From an uncultured Dialister sp. (GTDB lineage Bacteria; Bacillota; Negativicutes; Veillonellales; Dialisteraceae): DNA of 64,000 nt. Position 1 is the first letter of the stretch, and every line of letters starts with the position of its first letter. The notes beneath the pieces are model-generated. The model worked only from the letters and a program-made list of their open reading frames with translations, did not search any database and was not told the DNA's origin. The position numbers were made by a program, and so were the translations under genes. Positions 1-8,666 of the stretch are shown here, piece by piece. The stretch spans positions 62,001 through 126,000 of the forward strand of contig OMVW01000003.1 in NCBI GenBank assembly GCA_900314595.1, read 5' to 3'.

Positions 1-835
1 GGTGAATTTCTTTTATAACGGAGTCCTTGACGAGAATCTGTCTTTCTTTTTCCCTGATAGCAGTCACATCTGTCAGAACCAGGACAGTCCTTGACACCCT
101 GCCGCCGGAAATGATGGGGAGTCCCCATGCGGAGAGAGTCATATTTTCAGACACCTCATCGCCATAGGCCGGGCGTCCCGTTTTCATGACTTTTTCTACA
201 AGAGGAAAATGGACAATGGTATGCCCTACAATTTCCCGCTTCTCTACCGCTTCCTTATCAAGAACAAAGTACAGGTCATCAGCCATATCATTGGCATAAA
301 TGATGCGTCCCATGGAATCCAGCACAATCATTCCATCCTGCGGGCGTATGCTGTAATAATCAGCTGTGCTGAAAGGTACCTGAAGAGCCAGATTGGCTGT
401 ATCCGTAAGTACCTGCTGCTGCCGAAGGGAATTTGACAGGAAGCAGACTGCAGCAAAAGGCTGACCGGCATTATCAACTACCGGATACGCAGTAGCCGCT
501 ACCTCCAGTCCCTGATCAAGCCTTTTACGGCCTACTACTTTTCTGCCAGTGGTAAATACATTTTCTATGAGTGCCAGTTCCCCTTCCATAAATGTATCCC
601 CAGATCTGAAAAATGTAGATCCATGTGTATAGGAAGGCTTCACCGCTGTCAGTATGACAGAAATATCGTTATTTTTCCCTCTGGCGCATAAATAAACCTG
701 GTTTCTGGAAACATCGCTGGCCAATTGAAGCGCCGCCTGCATATGATCCAGTATTTTTGCCTGTACGTCGGTCAAATTTGTCGTATCACGAACCAACGTA
801 TAAAGTTGGCTCATTTCCAATCCCCGTGTCTGCAT
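1..835 (-). CDS. Sensor histidine kinase, 5' part (partial)
   Basis: This reading frame is open from its start codon to the window edge (278 codons seen), so the gene is partial. GGGAGG lies 6 bases before the ATG and supports this start. Residues about 1-150 look like the GAF-type N-terminal sensor of PdtaS/EutW-like kinases, and about 155-260 look like a PAS domain. The last visible residues, VIKEIH, match the start of the H-box of HisKA_2 kinases, so the window ends on the likely phospho-acceptor histidine. The catalytic ATPase domain lies outside. It sits 38 bases after tsaD on the same strand and may be co-transcribed. Family call is fairly firm; the signal sensed is unknown. Confidence 0.8.
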   Translation of the reverse strand, partial: MQTRGLEMSQLYTLVRDTTNLTDVQAKILDHMQAALQLASDVSRNQVYLCARGKNNDISVILTAVKPSYTHGSTFFRSGDTFMEGELALIENVFTTGRKVVGRKRLDQGLEVAATAYPVVDNAGQPFAAVCFLSNSLRQQQVLTDTANLALQVPFSTADYYSIRPQDGMIVLDSMGRIIYANDMADDLYFVLDKEAVEKREIVGHTIVHFPLVEKVMKTGRPAYGDEVSENMTLSAWGLPIISGGRVSRTVLVLTDVTAIREKERQILVKDSVIKEIH

Positions 836-873
836 AAAGAGCCTCCCATCCTCCCCGATTCTTCAGAGAATAA

Positions 874-1896
874 TCAGAGACTGATCTGGTCTGCCAAAAA
901 TGGCAGACGTGGGTCAGCGTTCAGATTCATGGATGCATAATTGCCGGCAAGCGCCATATAATAGGCTCTGCAGCCAATCATGGCTCCATTGTCAGTGCAG
1001 AGCACCGGATCTGGCCGACACATGCGGATTTTCCGTTTATCACATTCCGCCTTCAGTGTTTTACGCAGACCGCTATTTGCTGCTACACCCCCTGCAAGAG
1101 CTATCGTCTTTAATCCTGTCAGATCACTGGCCTTCATTGCTTTTTCTACCAGCACTTCAACCACCGCCTTTTGGAAAGAGGCAGCGATATCATTATAATT
1201 CACTTCAATTTTTTTCATCTTCGCCGTATTAAGATAATTGATTACAGCTGATTTCAGCCCACTAAAAGAAAAATCAAAGTTGTGTTCCTTACCAAGTCCC
1301 ATAGGAAAGGTTACGGCATCAGGATTTCCATCCTGTGCCAGCCGGTCGATATGGGGTCCGCCCGGATAGGGATACCCCATGACCCTTGCGATTTTATCAA
1401 ATGCTTCTCCTGCCGCATCATCCCTGGTCTGTCCAAGCAGCTGGAAAGTATTGTAATCTTTTACGATGACAATCATGGTATGACCGCCGGAAACGACAAG
1501 AGACAAAAATGGAGGTTCCAGATCAGGATACTGGAGAAGATTCGCAAAGATATGGCCTTCCATATGATTGACCGCAATCAGAGGTTTATCTAGTGCCCAG
1601 GCTGCCGCTTTGGCTGCAGCTACGCCTACCAGAAGAGCTCCCACGAGTCCCGGTCCCTGGGTGACTGCAATGGCATCCATATCCTGCCAGGTGCAATGGG
1701 CTTCTTCCAAAGCTTCAATGGCTACGGGAAGCACATCTTCAATATGGTGACGGGATGCGATTTCCGGCACCACTCCGCCAAATTTCTTGTGAATCGGTAC
1801 CTGTGTGGAAATCACATCAGAAAGGATTTTCCTCCCATCCTCGATGACCGCGCAGGATGTTTCATCACAACTCGATTCAAAGGATAATATTTTCAT
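874..1896 (-). CDS. tsaD: tRNA N6-adenosine threonylcarbamoyltransferase TsaD
   Basis: TsaD transfers the threonylcarbamoyl group to A37 of ANN-decoding tRNAs to make t6A, acting with TsaB and TsaE. At 340 residues it is full length. The N-terminus SFESSCDET, the metal ligands His111 and His115 in HMEGH, and the GPGL motif near 81-84 are the family's ASKHA-fold features. AAGGAG precedes the ATG. It is the fourth of the clustered t6A genes, 9 bases after rimI, an order (tsaE-tsaB-rimI-tsaD) common in Firmicutes. Confidence 0.96.
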   Translation of the reverse strand: MKILSFESSCDETSCAVIEDGRKILSDVISTQVPIHKKFGGVVPEIASRHHIEDVLPVAIEALEEAHCTWQDMDAIAVTQGPGLVGALLVGVAAAKAAAWALDKPLIAVNHMEGHIFANLLQYPDLEPPFLSLVVSGGHTMIVIVKDYNTFQLLGQTRDDAAGEAFDKIARVMGYPYPGGPHIDRLAQDGNPDAVTFPMGLGKEHNFDFSFSGLKSAVINYLNTAKMKKIEVNYNDIAASFQKAVVEVLVEKAMKASDLTGLKTIALAGGVAANSGLRKTLKAECDKRKIRMCRPDPVLCTDNGAMIGCRAYYMALAGNYASMNLNADPRLPFLADQISL

Positions 1897-1905
1897 AATG
1901 ACTCC

Positions 1906-2361
1906 TTATATTTCACGGGACATAATATAGCCGTCCTCTCTGGGAAGGTCATATACCCCTTTCCGCACCCCCAGGGAGCGGAAATTATATTTCTTATAGA
2001 GTGCCAGGGCCGAGCTGTTGCTGACCCGGACTTCCAGAAATATGGTTTTCATATTTCTGGCTTTGCATTCTTCCAGTCCTCTTTTCAGGATGGCCTCGGC
2101 ATACCCCCGTTTCCTGCATTCCGGACGAACACCAATATTGACTAGCTGTCCTTCGTCCACCACGAACCAGAAGCAGCCATACCCCACGACCTCACCGTTC
2201 AGGTCAGCCACAAAATATTCACTGTGGTCCCCCTCCATGTCATGAGCAACGGTTTTCCTCCTCCAGGCATCTGGAAAACAGAGGGTGCCTATTTCATAAA
2301 TGCTGTCCGTATCTTCGGCGGATGCCGGACGAATCAGGACTCCGGATGCCTTTTCTCCCAT
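1906..2361 (-). CDS. rimI: Ribosomal protein bS18 alanine N-acetyltransferase RimI
   Basis: A GNAT acetyltransferase of 151 residues. The acetyl-CoA pyrophosphate loop RKRGYA is at about 83-88, and the C-terminal NSSALALYKKYNF segment is typical of RimI. RimI acetylates the N-terminal alanine of S18. The gene overlaps the 3' end of tsaB by 28 bases and is followed closely by tsaD, the usual place for rimI. A different GNAT substrate cannot be excluded from sequence alone, but context makes RimI the best call. Confidence 0.88.
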   Translation of the reverse strand: MGEKASGVLIRPASAEDTDSIYEIGTLCFPDAWRRKTVAHDMEGDHSEYFVADLNGEVVGYGCFWFVVDEGQLVNIGVRPECRKRGYAEAILKRGLEECKARNMKTIFLEVRVSNSSALALYKKYNFRSLGVRKGVYDLPREDGYIMSREI

Positions 2362-3026
2362 AATACTTCTGCCTCACTTCGACGAATATAGTTGGGAAGA
2401 ATGCTCAAAGGATTATCTATCCTGCCGGATTTCAATTTCCCAAATCCTGCAAGAGCCACACTCCCTGCCCTGGAGAGACGGCTGTGAGGAGGGGCAGGCA
2501 TTATGCCTGCCGCGAGCAGTTTGTCTTTATATTTATCGGCACATTCTCCCACGGCAATAAGCGGGCCACCATGTTTGACGGCTGCCGCAATGACTTCATC
2601 GATGGGCGCCACTTCTTCTTTTTCTTCCTGCCACATTTCATCAAATGCGCCATAGAGGGCTGCATACACATTTCCTCTCTGGGCATCCAGAAGAGGAAGG
2701 ATAAATGCCCGGGCGCCGGCCATATTCCAGGCCAGGGCTTCCAGGGTATCCACTCCCATCAGGGGCACTTTCCATATATAGGAAGCCATTTTTGCAGTAG
2801 CAAGGCCGATCCGGAGCCCCGTAAATGACCCGGGACCGACAGATACAGCAATGGCTTCGATTTCACTTTTGGAAACACCCGCTTCCCTCATCATCGTATC
2901 CATATGGGGGATGAGCTGTTCGGAATGAGTCAATTTTCTCTGAACTGTCCATTCGGCGACCAGCCGGTCTTCCTCTGCCAGGGCACAGCTTAATACCAGT
3001 GATGATGTATCAATGGCAAGCAGCAT
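2334..3026 (-). CDS. tsaB: t6A biosynthesis protein TsaB
   Basis: TsaB is the catalytically inactive paralogue of TsaD that scaffolds the TsaB-TsaD-TsaE complex. The 230-residue protein starts MLLAIDTSS and carries VGPGSFTGLRIG at about 63-74, both hallmarks of the family. It lacks the His metal ligands of TsaD, as expected. It overlaps tsaE by 17 bases upstream and rimI by 28 bases downstream, so translation of the three genes is probably coupled. Confidence 0.95.
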   Translation of the reverse strand: MLLAIDTSSLVLSCALAEEDRLVAEWTVQRKLTHSEQLIPHMDTMMREAGVSKSEIEAIAVSVGPGSFTGLRIGLATAKMASYIWKVPLMGVDTLEALAWNMAGARAFILPLLDAQRGNVYAALYGAFDEMWQEEKEEVAPIDEVIAAAVKHGGPLIAVGECADKYKDKLLAAGIMPAPPHSRLSRAGSVALAGFGKLKSGRIDNPLSILPNYIRRSEAEVLWEKRHPES

Positions 3027-3483
3027 ATTCTTTAATCTCCTTTACAATATCTTCCGGAGCCTCTTCGCCCCAGTGAATCCGTATATTTCTTTCCCATTCT
3101 CCGGAAAGGGTGATTTCAATCTGTATACTTTCTTCAGGAATAAGGGATGGAAACATGTCCGCCCATTCCACCACCACGACGCCGCCCTGTCCGTATTCTT
3201 CCCAGCCGATATTCCAGAGATCATCTTCACTGTGAAGGCGGTAGAAATCAAAATGCTTGAGCGGAATGGGGCCATCATAATAATTCATGATGGTAAATGT
3301 GGGACTTCCTACGACTCCCTTTATACCCATGCCTTCCGCAAGGCCCTGGACAAAATGGGTCTTTCCTGCTCCCAGATCTCCCGTGAGGGCGATGAAAAGT
3401 CCATCTGCCGCATGACGTCCGAAGAAACGGCCCAGATCCATGGTCTCCTTTACGTTCCCGCTTTGAATCACCACTTCACTCAT
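3010..3483 (-). CDS. tsaE: t6A biosynthesis ATPase TsaE
   Basis: TsaE is the small ATPase needed for turnover of the TsaBD t6A complex. The Walker A motif GDLGAGKT lies at about 35-42 and the SPTF segment of the family at about 80. Its 157 residues are the normal length. Its start overlaps the end of the patatin-like gene by 8 bases and its end overlaps tsaB by 17 bases. Confidence 0.95.
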   Translation of the reverse strand: MSEVVIQSGNVKETMDLGRFFGRHAADGLFIALTGDLGAGKTHFVQGLAEGMGIKGVVGSPTFTIMNYYDGPIPLKHFDFYRLHSEDDLWNIGWEEYGQGGVVVVEWADMFPSLIPEESIQIEITLSGEWERNIRIHWGEEAPEDIVKEIKEYAACH

Positions 3484-4375
3484 AAAGCCACCTCATCATT
3501 CCATCAAAATTTTCCTGTCCAATCCGGTAACCTTCTCCGTGAAGCTCACGAAGCTTTGCCGCATTCCGTTCCGTTCTGGATACGGTCACCGGTTTTTCAG
3601 GCCGGATGACGAAGACATCTCCTGATTTTTCCATTTCAAGGACCCGTTCCACTTTTTCATTGTATCTCGGCGGGATGGAGCACATCTCCTCCACCACGGA
3701 AGGGAACTCCTTGCCATATTTGAAATCAAGAAGGCCATGAAACCAGAAGGGAACCGGTTTCTTACGATACACAATATCCCTTGTGAGAACATAAACGATT
3801 TTGCCATGGGGAAAAGGGATTTCCTCCGGCATGGGCACCAGCGGCAGGCTGACGCCTCCGTCCACATAATGCTTATCACGCCATTTCACAGGCCTTGAAA
3901 CCAGCGGAATGGAACAGCTGGCTTCACAGACTTTCATATATTCGTCCACATCCATGGAATGGCTGGAAATAAAGCAGGGTTCTCCATTTTCCGCATCAGT
4001 AATGACAGTATAAAGTGTCTCCTTTGCCCTGCTGAAAGTTTCATAATCAAAGGGCACCAGTTCATGGGCCAGATCGCCGAACATGAACTCCCAGTTAAAG
4101 AAGGACCCTCCTTTCAGCATATGAGAAAGTCCCATATACCGGGAATCAGAGCAGTAAGTTGTATTGACTTTCCTGTTCCTGCCCCGCTGTCTGGAGATAT
4201 AGCAGAGCCCCTGAAGGCAGCCGGCCGATATACCGATGACTTTTGGAAAATAGAAATTCCTGTCCATGAACGCATCAAGGACACCGGAAGTAAAGATACC
4301 CCGCATGGCCCCTCCCTCGAGTACGAGGATGGGAGCCCGGTTGGAATCTTCATTTCTTTGAATCAGATGTATCAT
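3476..4375 (-). CDS. Patatin-like phospholipase family protein
   Basis: A 299-residue cytoplasmic-looking protein with the patatin catalytic dyad. The oxyanion loop is GGAMRG (21-26), the nucleophile Ser50 sits in GISAG, and the Asp is in a DGG motif in YVDGG. No signal peptide or membrane segment is visible. Bacterial relatives are lipid acyl hydrolases, but the substrate cannot be read here. I see no clear ribosome site before the ATG; a TATAAT-like box (complement of 4381-4386) lies 5 bases upstream, so a leaderless transcript is possible, though no matching -35 is present. It overlaps tsaE by 8 bases, so it may head the t6A operon. Confidence 0.88.
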   Translation of the reverse strand: MIHLIQRNEDSNRAPILVLEGGAMRGIFTSGVLDAFMDRNFYFPKVIGISAGCLQGLCYISRQRGRNRKVNTTYCSDSRYMGLSHMLKGGSFFNWEFMFGDLAHELVPFDYETFSRAKETLYTVITDAENGEPCFISSHSMDVDEYMKVCEASCSIPLVSRPVKWRDKHYVDGGVSLPLVPMPEEIPFPHGKIVYVLTRDIVYRKKPVPFWFHGLLDFKYGKEFPSVVEEMCSIPPRYNEKVERVLEMEKSGDVFVIRPEKPVTVSRTERNAAKLRELHGEGYRIGQENFDGMMRWLYE

Positions 4376-4392
4376 ATTTCATTATAAGGAAA

Positions 4393-4413
4393 GCTTCCGG
4401 ATACCCCGGAAGC
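4393..4413 (-). terminator. Hairpin after gpmA
   Basis: Inverted repeat GCTTCCGG/CCGGAAGC with a short loop lies 15 bases past gpmA and before the patatin-like gene. The following tract is only moderately T-rich, so it may be a weak terminator. Confidence 0.45.
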
Positions 4414-4427
4414 CTCCCGGCACCTCC

Positions 4428-5186
4428 TTATTTTTTTGCAGAAGCGGCAGACTGGTTTTTCACCGCATTGATCTTGGCCTGAATCGCCTCCTGATCGCCC
4501 AGGTATCCCACATCATGAATGGTAAAGTCAGGATTGATATGGTAAACGAGGGGAATACCGGTAGGAATATTCATGCCGGCGATTTCACTGTCGGAAATAT
4601 GTTCCAGGTGTTTTCTCAGGGCACGGATAGAATTGCCATGAGCCGCAATGAGGATTTTTTCGCCTTTTTCAATCTGCGGACGGATGACTTCTTCAAAATA
4701 GGGTGCCACACGGGCCACCGTATCTTTCAGGCATTCCGTAAGCGGCAGTTCCACTTCGTCTTTAAATTTCTGATAGGGAGCCTGGTTCACAGGATTTCTC
4801 GGATCCTCAGCAGAGAGTGCCGGAGGGCGGACATCGTAGGAACGCCTCCAGAGATGAACCTGTTTCTCCCCATATTTATCGGCTGTTTCCGTCTTGTTCA
4901 GTCCCTGAAGGGCCCCGTAATGGCGTTCATTCAGATGATAATCCTTAATCACCGGAATCCAGTTCAGGTCCATCACATCAAGAGCAGTATAGGCCGTATG
5001 GATTGCTCTTTTCAGTACGGATGTATAGCAGGAGTCAAAAGTCAGCCCTTCTTCCTTCATCAGGCGGCCTGCTTCCTTTGCTTCTTCAAAGCCCTTATCG
5101 GAGAGCTCGACATCCGTCCAGCCGCAGAAAAGGTTGAGTTTATTCCATTCGCTTTCACCATGTCTGATGACTACAAGTGTGTACAT
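4428..5186 (-). CDS. gpmA: 2,3-bisphosphoglycerate-dependent phosphoglycerate mutase
   Basis: A glycolytic enzyme interconverting 3- and 2-phosphoglycerate. The phosphohistidine motif RHGESEWN places His9, the acid/base region is ERHYG near 87-91, and the second His is in AAHGNS near 183. The 252 residues and the PRNPVNQAPYQKF-type insertion fit dPGM of the GpmA type. The gene is 12 bases downstream of thiL in a three-gene minus-strand operon. Confidence 0.96.
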   Translation of the reverse strand: MYTLVVIRHGESEWNKLNLFCGWTDVELSDKGFEEAKEAGRLMKEEGLTFDSCYTSVLKRAIHTAYTALDVMDLNWIPVIKDYHLNERHYGALQGLNKTETADKYGEKQVHLWRRSYDVRPPALSAEDPRNPVNQAPYQKFKDEVELPLTECLKDTVARVAPYFEEVIRPQIEKGEKILIAAHGNSIRALRKHLEHISDSEIAGMNIPTGIPLVYHINPDFTIHDVGYLGDQEAIQAKINAVKNQSAASAKK

Positions 5187-5198
5187 AGTTTCCTCCCA

Positions 5199-6185
5199 TT
5201 ATTTAACAAAATGATCATAACCATGAATTTCCAGAACTTTCCTTTTTTCATTGTTTTTCAAATAAACGCCCTGACCCCGGCCAGTAACCCTGCCAATGAC
5301 GATGATTCCGTCTTTACTTTCTATTGTATCAAAAGATTCAGGGGAAATGGTACCCGTCAGTTCATAATCTTCTCCCCCGTTGAAAGCCCAGGAAAGAGGA
5401 TCCATATGAGCTTCTGCTGCCAGCTTTCTCGCTTCTTTAGAAAGAGGAATAAGAGAAGGATTGATTTCTATTTCCACCTGCGATGCCGAAGCAATCTCAT
5501 TTAATTCCCTTGAAAGGCCATCAGAAATATCATTTAAAGAATGGGCTCCCGCTTTCCGCAGAAGAATTCCTTTTTCAATCTGGGGCTCCGGACGTCGATG
5601 CCTTTTGACAAGAAAGGGCCAGTCTTTTCCCTTTCCATGAAGAATGGCATAAAGTCCTGCGGCAGAATCACCAATGGTTTCCGTCACGAAAACCAGGTCC
5701 CCTTCTTCGGCCCCGCTCCGGGGTACTGCTTTCCCTTCAGGAACGATCCCCAGCACAGTCCCGGTGAGAATGATTCCTCTCGGAGATCCTGTGACATCTC
5801 CGCCAAGAAGATTGACACGGTATTTTTTACAGCAGAGGCGGATGCCATCATACAGTTTTTCCACCCATTCAACAGGAAGTTCATCAGGAAGCGCAATGGA
5901 AAGGACAAATCCATGAACGTCAGCTCCCATGGCAGCCATATCACTGAAATTGGAAGCTGCCAGATGGTATCCCACATCTTCCGGTCCCATGGTATCTCTG
6001 GTGAAATGAATCCCTTCCACCATGGTATCCGTGGAAATGACTTCATCAAAGCCTTCCGGCAGGTGATAGACCGCCCCGTCATCGCCGACTCCCAGCCGAA
6101 CCAGTTCCGGCCGGTAAATGAAATCGTGCGTAAGACGGCAGATGAGCCCGAATTCCCCTATATCCCCTATCCTGACTTCACTCAT
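5199..6185 (-). CDS. thiL: Thiamine-monophosphate kinase ThiL
   Basis: Phosphorylates thiamine monophosphate to thiamine pyrophosphate. The 328-residue protein has the PurM/ThiL fold signatures: GVGDDGA near 36-42, STDTMVEGIHF near 50, SDMAAMG near 80, and NDISDGL in the C-terminal half. No TPP riboswitch or other thiamine gene is visible nearby. It sits between the nicotinamidase-like gene (9 bases upstream) and gpmA. Confidence 0.95.
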   Translation of the reverse strand: MSEVRIGDIGEFGLICRLTHDFIYRPELVRLGVGDDGAVYHLPEGFDEVISTDTMVEGIHFTRDTMGPEDVGYHLAASNFSDMAAMGADVHGFVLSIALPDELPVEWVEKLYDGIRLCCKKYRVNLLGGDVTGSPRGIILTGTVLGIVPEGKAVPRSGAEEGDLVFVTETIGDSAAGLYAILHGKGKDWPFLVKRHRRPEPQIEKGILLRKAGAHSLNDISDGLSRELNEIASASQVEIEINPSLIPLSKEARKLAAEAHMDPLSWAFNGGEDYELTGTISPESFDTIESKDGIIVIGRVTGRGQGVYLKNNEKRKVLEIHGYDHFVK

Positions 6186-6194
6186 AAGGTCTCC

Positions 6195-6749
6195 TTATTT
6201 AAGGATTTCCACACCCTTTTCTTCCAGTTCTTTCAGTGCTTTCATATGGTCCGCTTCAGATACGTAACCCAGTCCAGATGCCAGAAGGGTTACTTTCCTT
6301 CCTGCTGAGAGAAGGGCAAGGACCGTTTCCTTCACGCAGTATTCGGATGCAATACCACCCACATAGACATGGGGTGAAGCGATATTTCCAAGAACTTCTC
6401 CTTTTTCACTGGTTCCATTAAAAGCAGAATATTGTTCCACTTTGTCATCTTTTCCTTTCAGAAAAAGATTTTTGGCGGAAGGCCGGTTGGAAGGTTCTTT
6501 GATTTCCTCTGCAAACGATTCATCCAGAGAGGCCCCTTTAGTACCCGCCACACAGTGGACAGGCCAGATGCCTCCATTTACTTTGAAAGAGCCATTAGTT
6601 TTACTGTGCCAGTCCGACGTATAGAGGCAGCGCACCTCATGGGTATTGATAAACTCGATGAGCCATGAAACCGCCTCATGGCTGTGTCCGCAGGCCAGTG
6701 AACCGTCAATGAAGTCATGCTGGCAGTCAACGATAATCAGATCATCCAT
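6195..6749 (-). CDS. Nicotinamidase / isochorismatase-family cysteine hydrolase
   Basis: A 184-residue cysteine hydrolase. Near the N-terminus DCQHDF (8-13) supplies the catalytic Asp and a TSDWH segment the metal-binding region. A conserved Lys and the nucleophile Cys in ASEYC complete the triad. This resembles nicotinamidases (PncA), which convert nicotinamide to nicotinate for NAD salvage, but the family is broad. The start at 6749 is chosen because AGGAGG lies 8 bases upstream; a longer in-frame start at 6818 has no ribosome site. Confidence 0.8.
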   Translation of the reverse strand: MDDLIIVDCQHDFIDGSLACGHSHEAVSWLIEFINTHEVRCLYTSDWHSKTNGSFKVNGGIWPVHCVAGTKGASLDESFAEEIKEPSNRPSAKNLFLKGKDDKVEQYSAFNGTSEKGEVLGNIASPHVYVGGIASEYCVKETVLALLSAGRKVTLLASGLGYVSEADHMKALKELEEKGVEILK

Positions 6750-6783
6750 GAAATATTCCTCCTGAAAACTATGGTTTTTATTT

Positions 6784-6812
6784 ATTTTATCAGTTTTTAC
6801 CATATATGTAAA
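6784..6812 (-). promoter_or_regulatory. Promoter of the nicotinamidase-thiL-gpmA operon
   Basis: On the minus strand, TTTACA (6812-6807), a 17-base spacer and TAAAAT (6789-6784) form a sigma-70-type promoter. It would give a leader of about 28 bases. Confidence 0.55.
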
Positions 6813-6843
6813 AGACATTTCCCATAGAGCCCCGGCCTTAATG

Positions 6844-6867
6844 CTTTTATACTTTTATACTTTTATA
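6844..6867. repeat. Three perfect tandem copies of an 8-mer
   Basis: CTTTTATA is repeated three times head to tail between the divergent promoters of the nicotinamidase operon and the membrane protein gene. No function is known; it could be an AT-rich upstream element. Confidence 0.85.
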
Positions 6868-6898
6868 TTTAAATAAAATTTTCCTGTAACGAACCACC

Positions 6899-6927
6899 TT
6901 GCGCCAAATGGTCCTAACAGGTATACT
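6899..6927 (+). promoter_or_regulatory. Promoter of the unknown membrane protein gene
   Basis: TTGCGC (6899-6904), a 17-base spacer and TATACT (6922-6927) lie 36 bases before the start codon. Confidence 0.65.
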
Positions 6928-6963
6928 ATTGTAGTATGTTTTCATTAAAAGGAGATGGATGTT

Positions 6964-7929
6964 TTGAATTTTGCTGATGCAATTGTGGCCTTCCTGAATA
7001 TAGGCCTTTTCGGTTCCCTGGTCAGCCGTTTTACCGGTGCCAACATGTCAATCCTCGTATTCTGTGCCCTTCTGTATACGGGTTGCGACCCCATAGAGGC
7101 GGTAGGCGTCATGCTGACTTACCTGGTATTTATGCGCCTCACGATTTATACGCAGAATGAAAAGCTGAATTTCAAGAAACTTCATTTCTTCAAAGGTTTT
7201 AGGATTTTCCTCCCGATTCTCCTCATTCTGCTCTGTGTCTTTGTATACCCGTTTGGAGCTCTGGCTATTTTCCTTCTTGTCTTCATGACAGAAGTCCTTT
7301 ACAAACGGTGGGCAAATATGCCTGAAAATCAGCGGGCTTCTTCCGGAGAACTGACGAAATGGATCGTCATCGGTTCCATCCTTGCCACTATCGGCATGAT
7401 TATCGTGAAATTCATTCCTTCCGGCCTTTACTATATCGTCGGCGGAATTCTTGGTCTTCTGGTGTGTGTTCTCTTCTGGTGGCTCGGCCAGAACCGCGAT
7501 CGCCTCTCCGACTGCTGGGAAAAGATCGTCCTTCTTTCTTTCCTGCTTTCCGGGCTCTTTGGCTTCGATATGGGCGACTGGCTGGACGATATGCGCCGCA
7601 ACGTGAATCGTACAAAGATTGCTTACAATTTCCCATTCATTTTCCTGCCGGTCTTCTTCGTTGCCTTTGTCATGGCCAACCTGCTCTTTGGAATCTTCTC
7701 CATTTCCGGCCTGATTATTACCTTCTTTGGGGCTATCGGCCTGCGTCTCTTCGGTTATTATGAAATGTCTCGCAAAGGCAAGGCCAATCTGCTTTCCCTG
7801 GGCATCACCATTCTGGCCGTCCTGCTGCTCCTCATTACTGCTCCGGAACCGACCGGTATTTCCAAAACCGTGGATGCTATCCTTCCTGTAGCCTCCTACG
7901 GATTCAAGGGCCTCCTCAATATGTTCTGA
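6964..7929 (+). CDS. Unknown polytopic membrane protein
   Basis: I do not recognise this protein. It is about 321 residues with roughly eight to nine hydrophobic segments, grouped before and after a basic loop (YKRWANMPENQ) and a polar DMGDWLDDMRRN loop. The N-terminal arrangement loosely recalls TauE/SafE-type permeases, but this is weak. The TTG at 6964 is preferred as start because AAAGGAG ends 9 bases before it; the in-frame ATG at 6955 touches the ribosome site directly. It is a single-gene unit with its own promoter and terminator, on the opposite strand from its neighbours. Confidence 0.75.
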   Translation: MNFADAIVAFLNIGLFGSLVSRFTGANMSILVFCALLYTGCDPIEAVGVMLTYLVFMRLTIYTQNEKLNFKKLHFFKGFRIFLPILLILLCVFVYPFGALAIFLLVFMTEVLYKRWANMPENQRASSGELTKWIVIGSILATIGMIIVKFIPSGLYYIVGGILGLLVCVLFWWLGQNRDRLSDCWEKIVLLSFLLSGLFGFDMGDWLDDMRRNVNRTKIAYNFPFIFLPVFFVAFVMANLLFGIFSISGLIITFFGAIGLRLFGYYEMSRKGKANLLSLGITILAVLLLLITAPEPTGISKTVDAILPVASYGFKGLLNMF

Positions 7930-7941
7930 TAACGAGACAAT

Positions 7942-7973
7942 AAAAAGCTGTGGTCGAAAGATCACAGCTTTTT
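7942..7973. terminator. Bidirectional terminator
   Basis: AAAAAGCTGTG and CACAGCTTTTT form an 11-bp stem with a 10-base loop between the convergent membrane protein gene and nth. Confidence 0.85.
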
Positions 7974-7985
7974 ATTTTGGAAATA

Positions 7986-8666
7986 TTATTTTTCAGATTC
8001 CGTCTTTTCGCCCGGTTTCCAGGGTTCCACATTTACTGTGCAGGAGGGACACACATTTTGGAGGAAACAGGTTTCACAGTCAGGACGCCTGGCATGGCAC
8101 ACTCTCCTTCCATGCCAGATGAGCCAGTGGTGGGCCGATGACCAGTCTTTCATGGGAATGGCCTTTTTCAATCCTTCCTCCACTTCATTCGGTGTCTTAC
8201 CCACGGAAAGTTTCAGCCGGTTCGAAACGCGGAACACATGGGTATCCACCGCAATGGCCGGATACCCGAAAGCTACACTCCGCACTACATTGGCCGTTTT
8301 CCTCCCGACTCCGGGCAGTTTCACCAGCTCATCAAAATCTTCCGGCACTTCCCCATGATAGTTTTCCATAAGCATATGGCACATGCCGAGAAGATTCTTT
8401 GCCTTTGCTTTATAAAGTCCGCAGTCATGGATTTCCATTTCCAGCTGCTCCTGGGAAAGCTCTGCCATTTTGGCTGGCGTATCGAGCCTGGGGAAAATAC
8501 GCTGCGTAATGATATTGACCCTTTTGTCCGTACACTGGGCGGAAAGCAACACAGCCACCAGTAGTGTAAATGGACTTGAGAAATGAAGCATGGTGCCATC
8601 ATTTTTATAGACTTCCGACAGACGCCTGAGCTGCTCAGCCTTGATTTTTTTCGTTACCCTCATCAT
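7986..8666 (-). CDS. nth: Endonuclease III
   Basis: A base-excision repair DNA glycosylase/AP lyase for oxidised pyrimidines. The 226-residue protein has the helix-hairpin-helix LPGVGRKTANV with the catalytic Lys, the catalytic Asp in VDTHVFRV, and a C-terminal [4Fe-4S] loop Cys-x6-Cys-x2-Cys-x5-Cys. Its start overlaps the stop of trxB by 4 bases, so the two are translationally coupled. Confidence 0.96.
   Translation of the reverse strand: MMRVTKKIKAEQLRRLSEVYKNDGTMLHFSSPFTLLVAVLLSAQCTDKRVNIITQRIFPRLDTPAKMAELSQEQLEMEIHDCGLYKAKAKNLLGMCHMLMENYHGEVPEDFDELVKLPGVGRKTANVVRSVAFGYPAIAVDTHVFRVSNRLKLSVGKTPNEVEEGLKKAIPMKDWSSAHHWLIWHGRRVCHARRPDCETCFLQNVCPSCTVNVEPWKPGEKTESEK

Noticed and set aside
5199..6185. 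ThiL gene as part of a thiamine operon with a TPP riboswitch
   Set aside because: Neighbours are a nicotinamidase-like gene and gpmA, and the leader is only about 28 bases.
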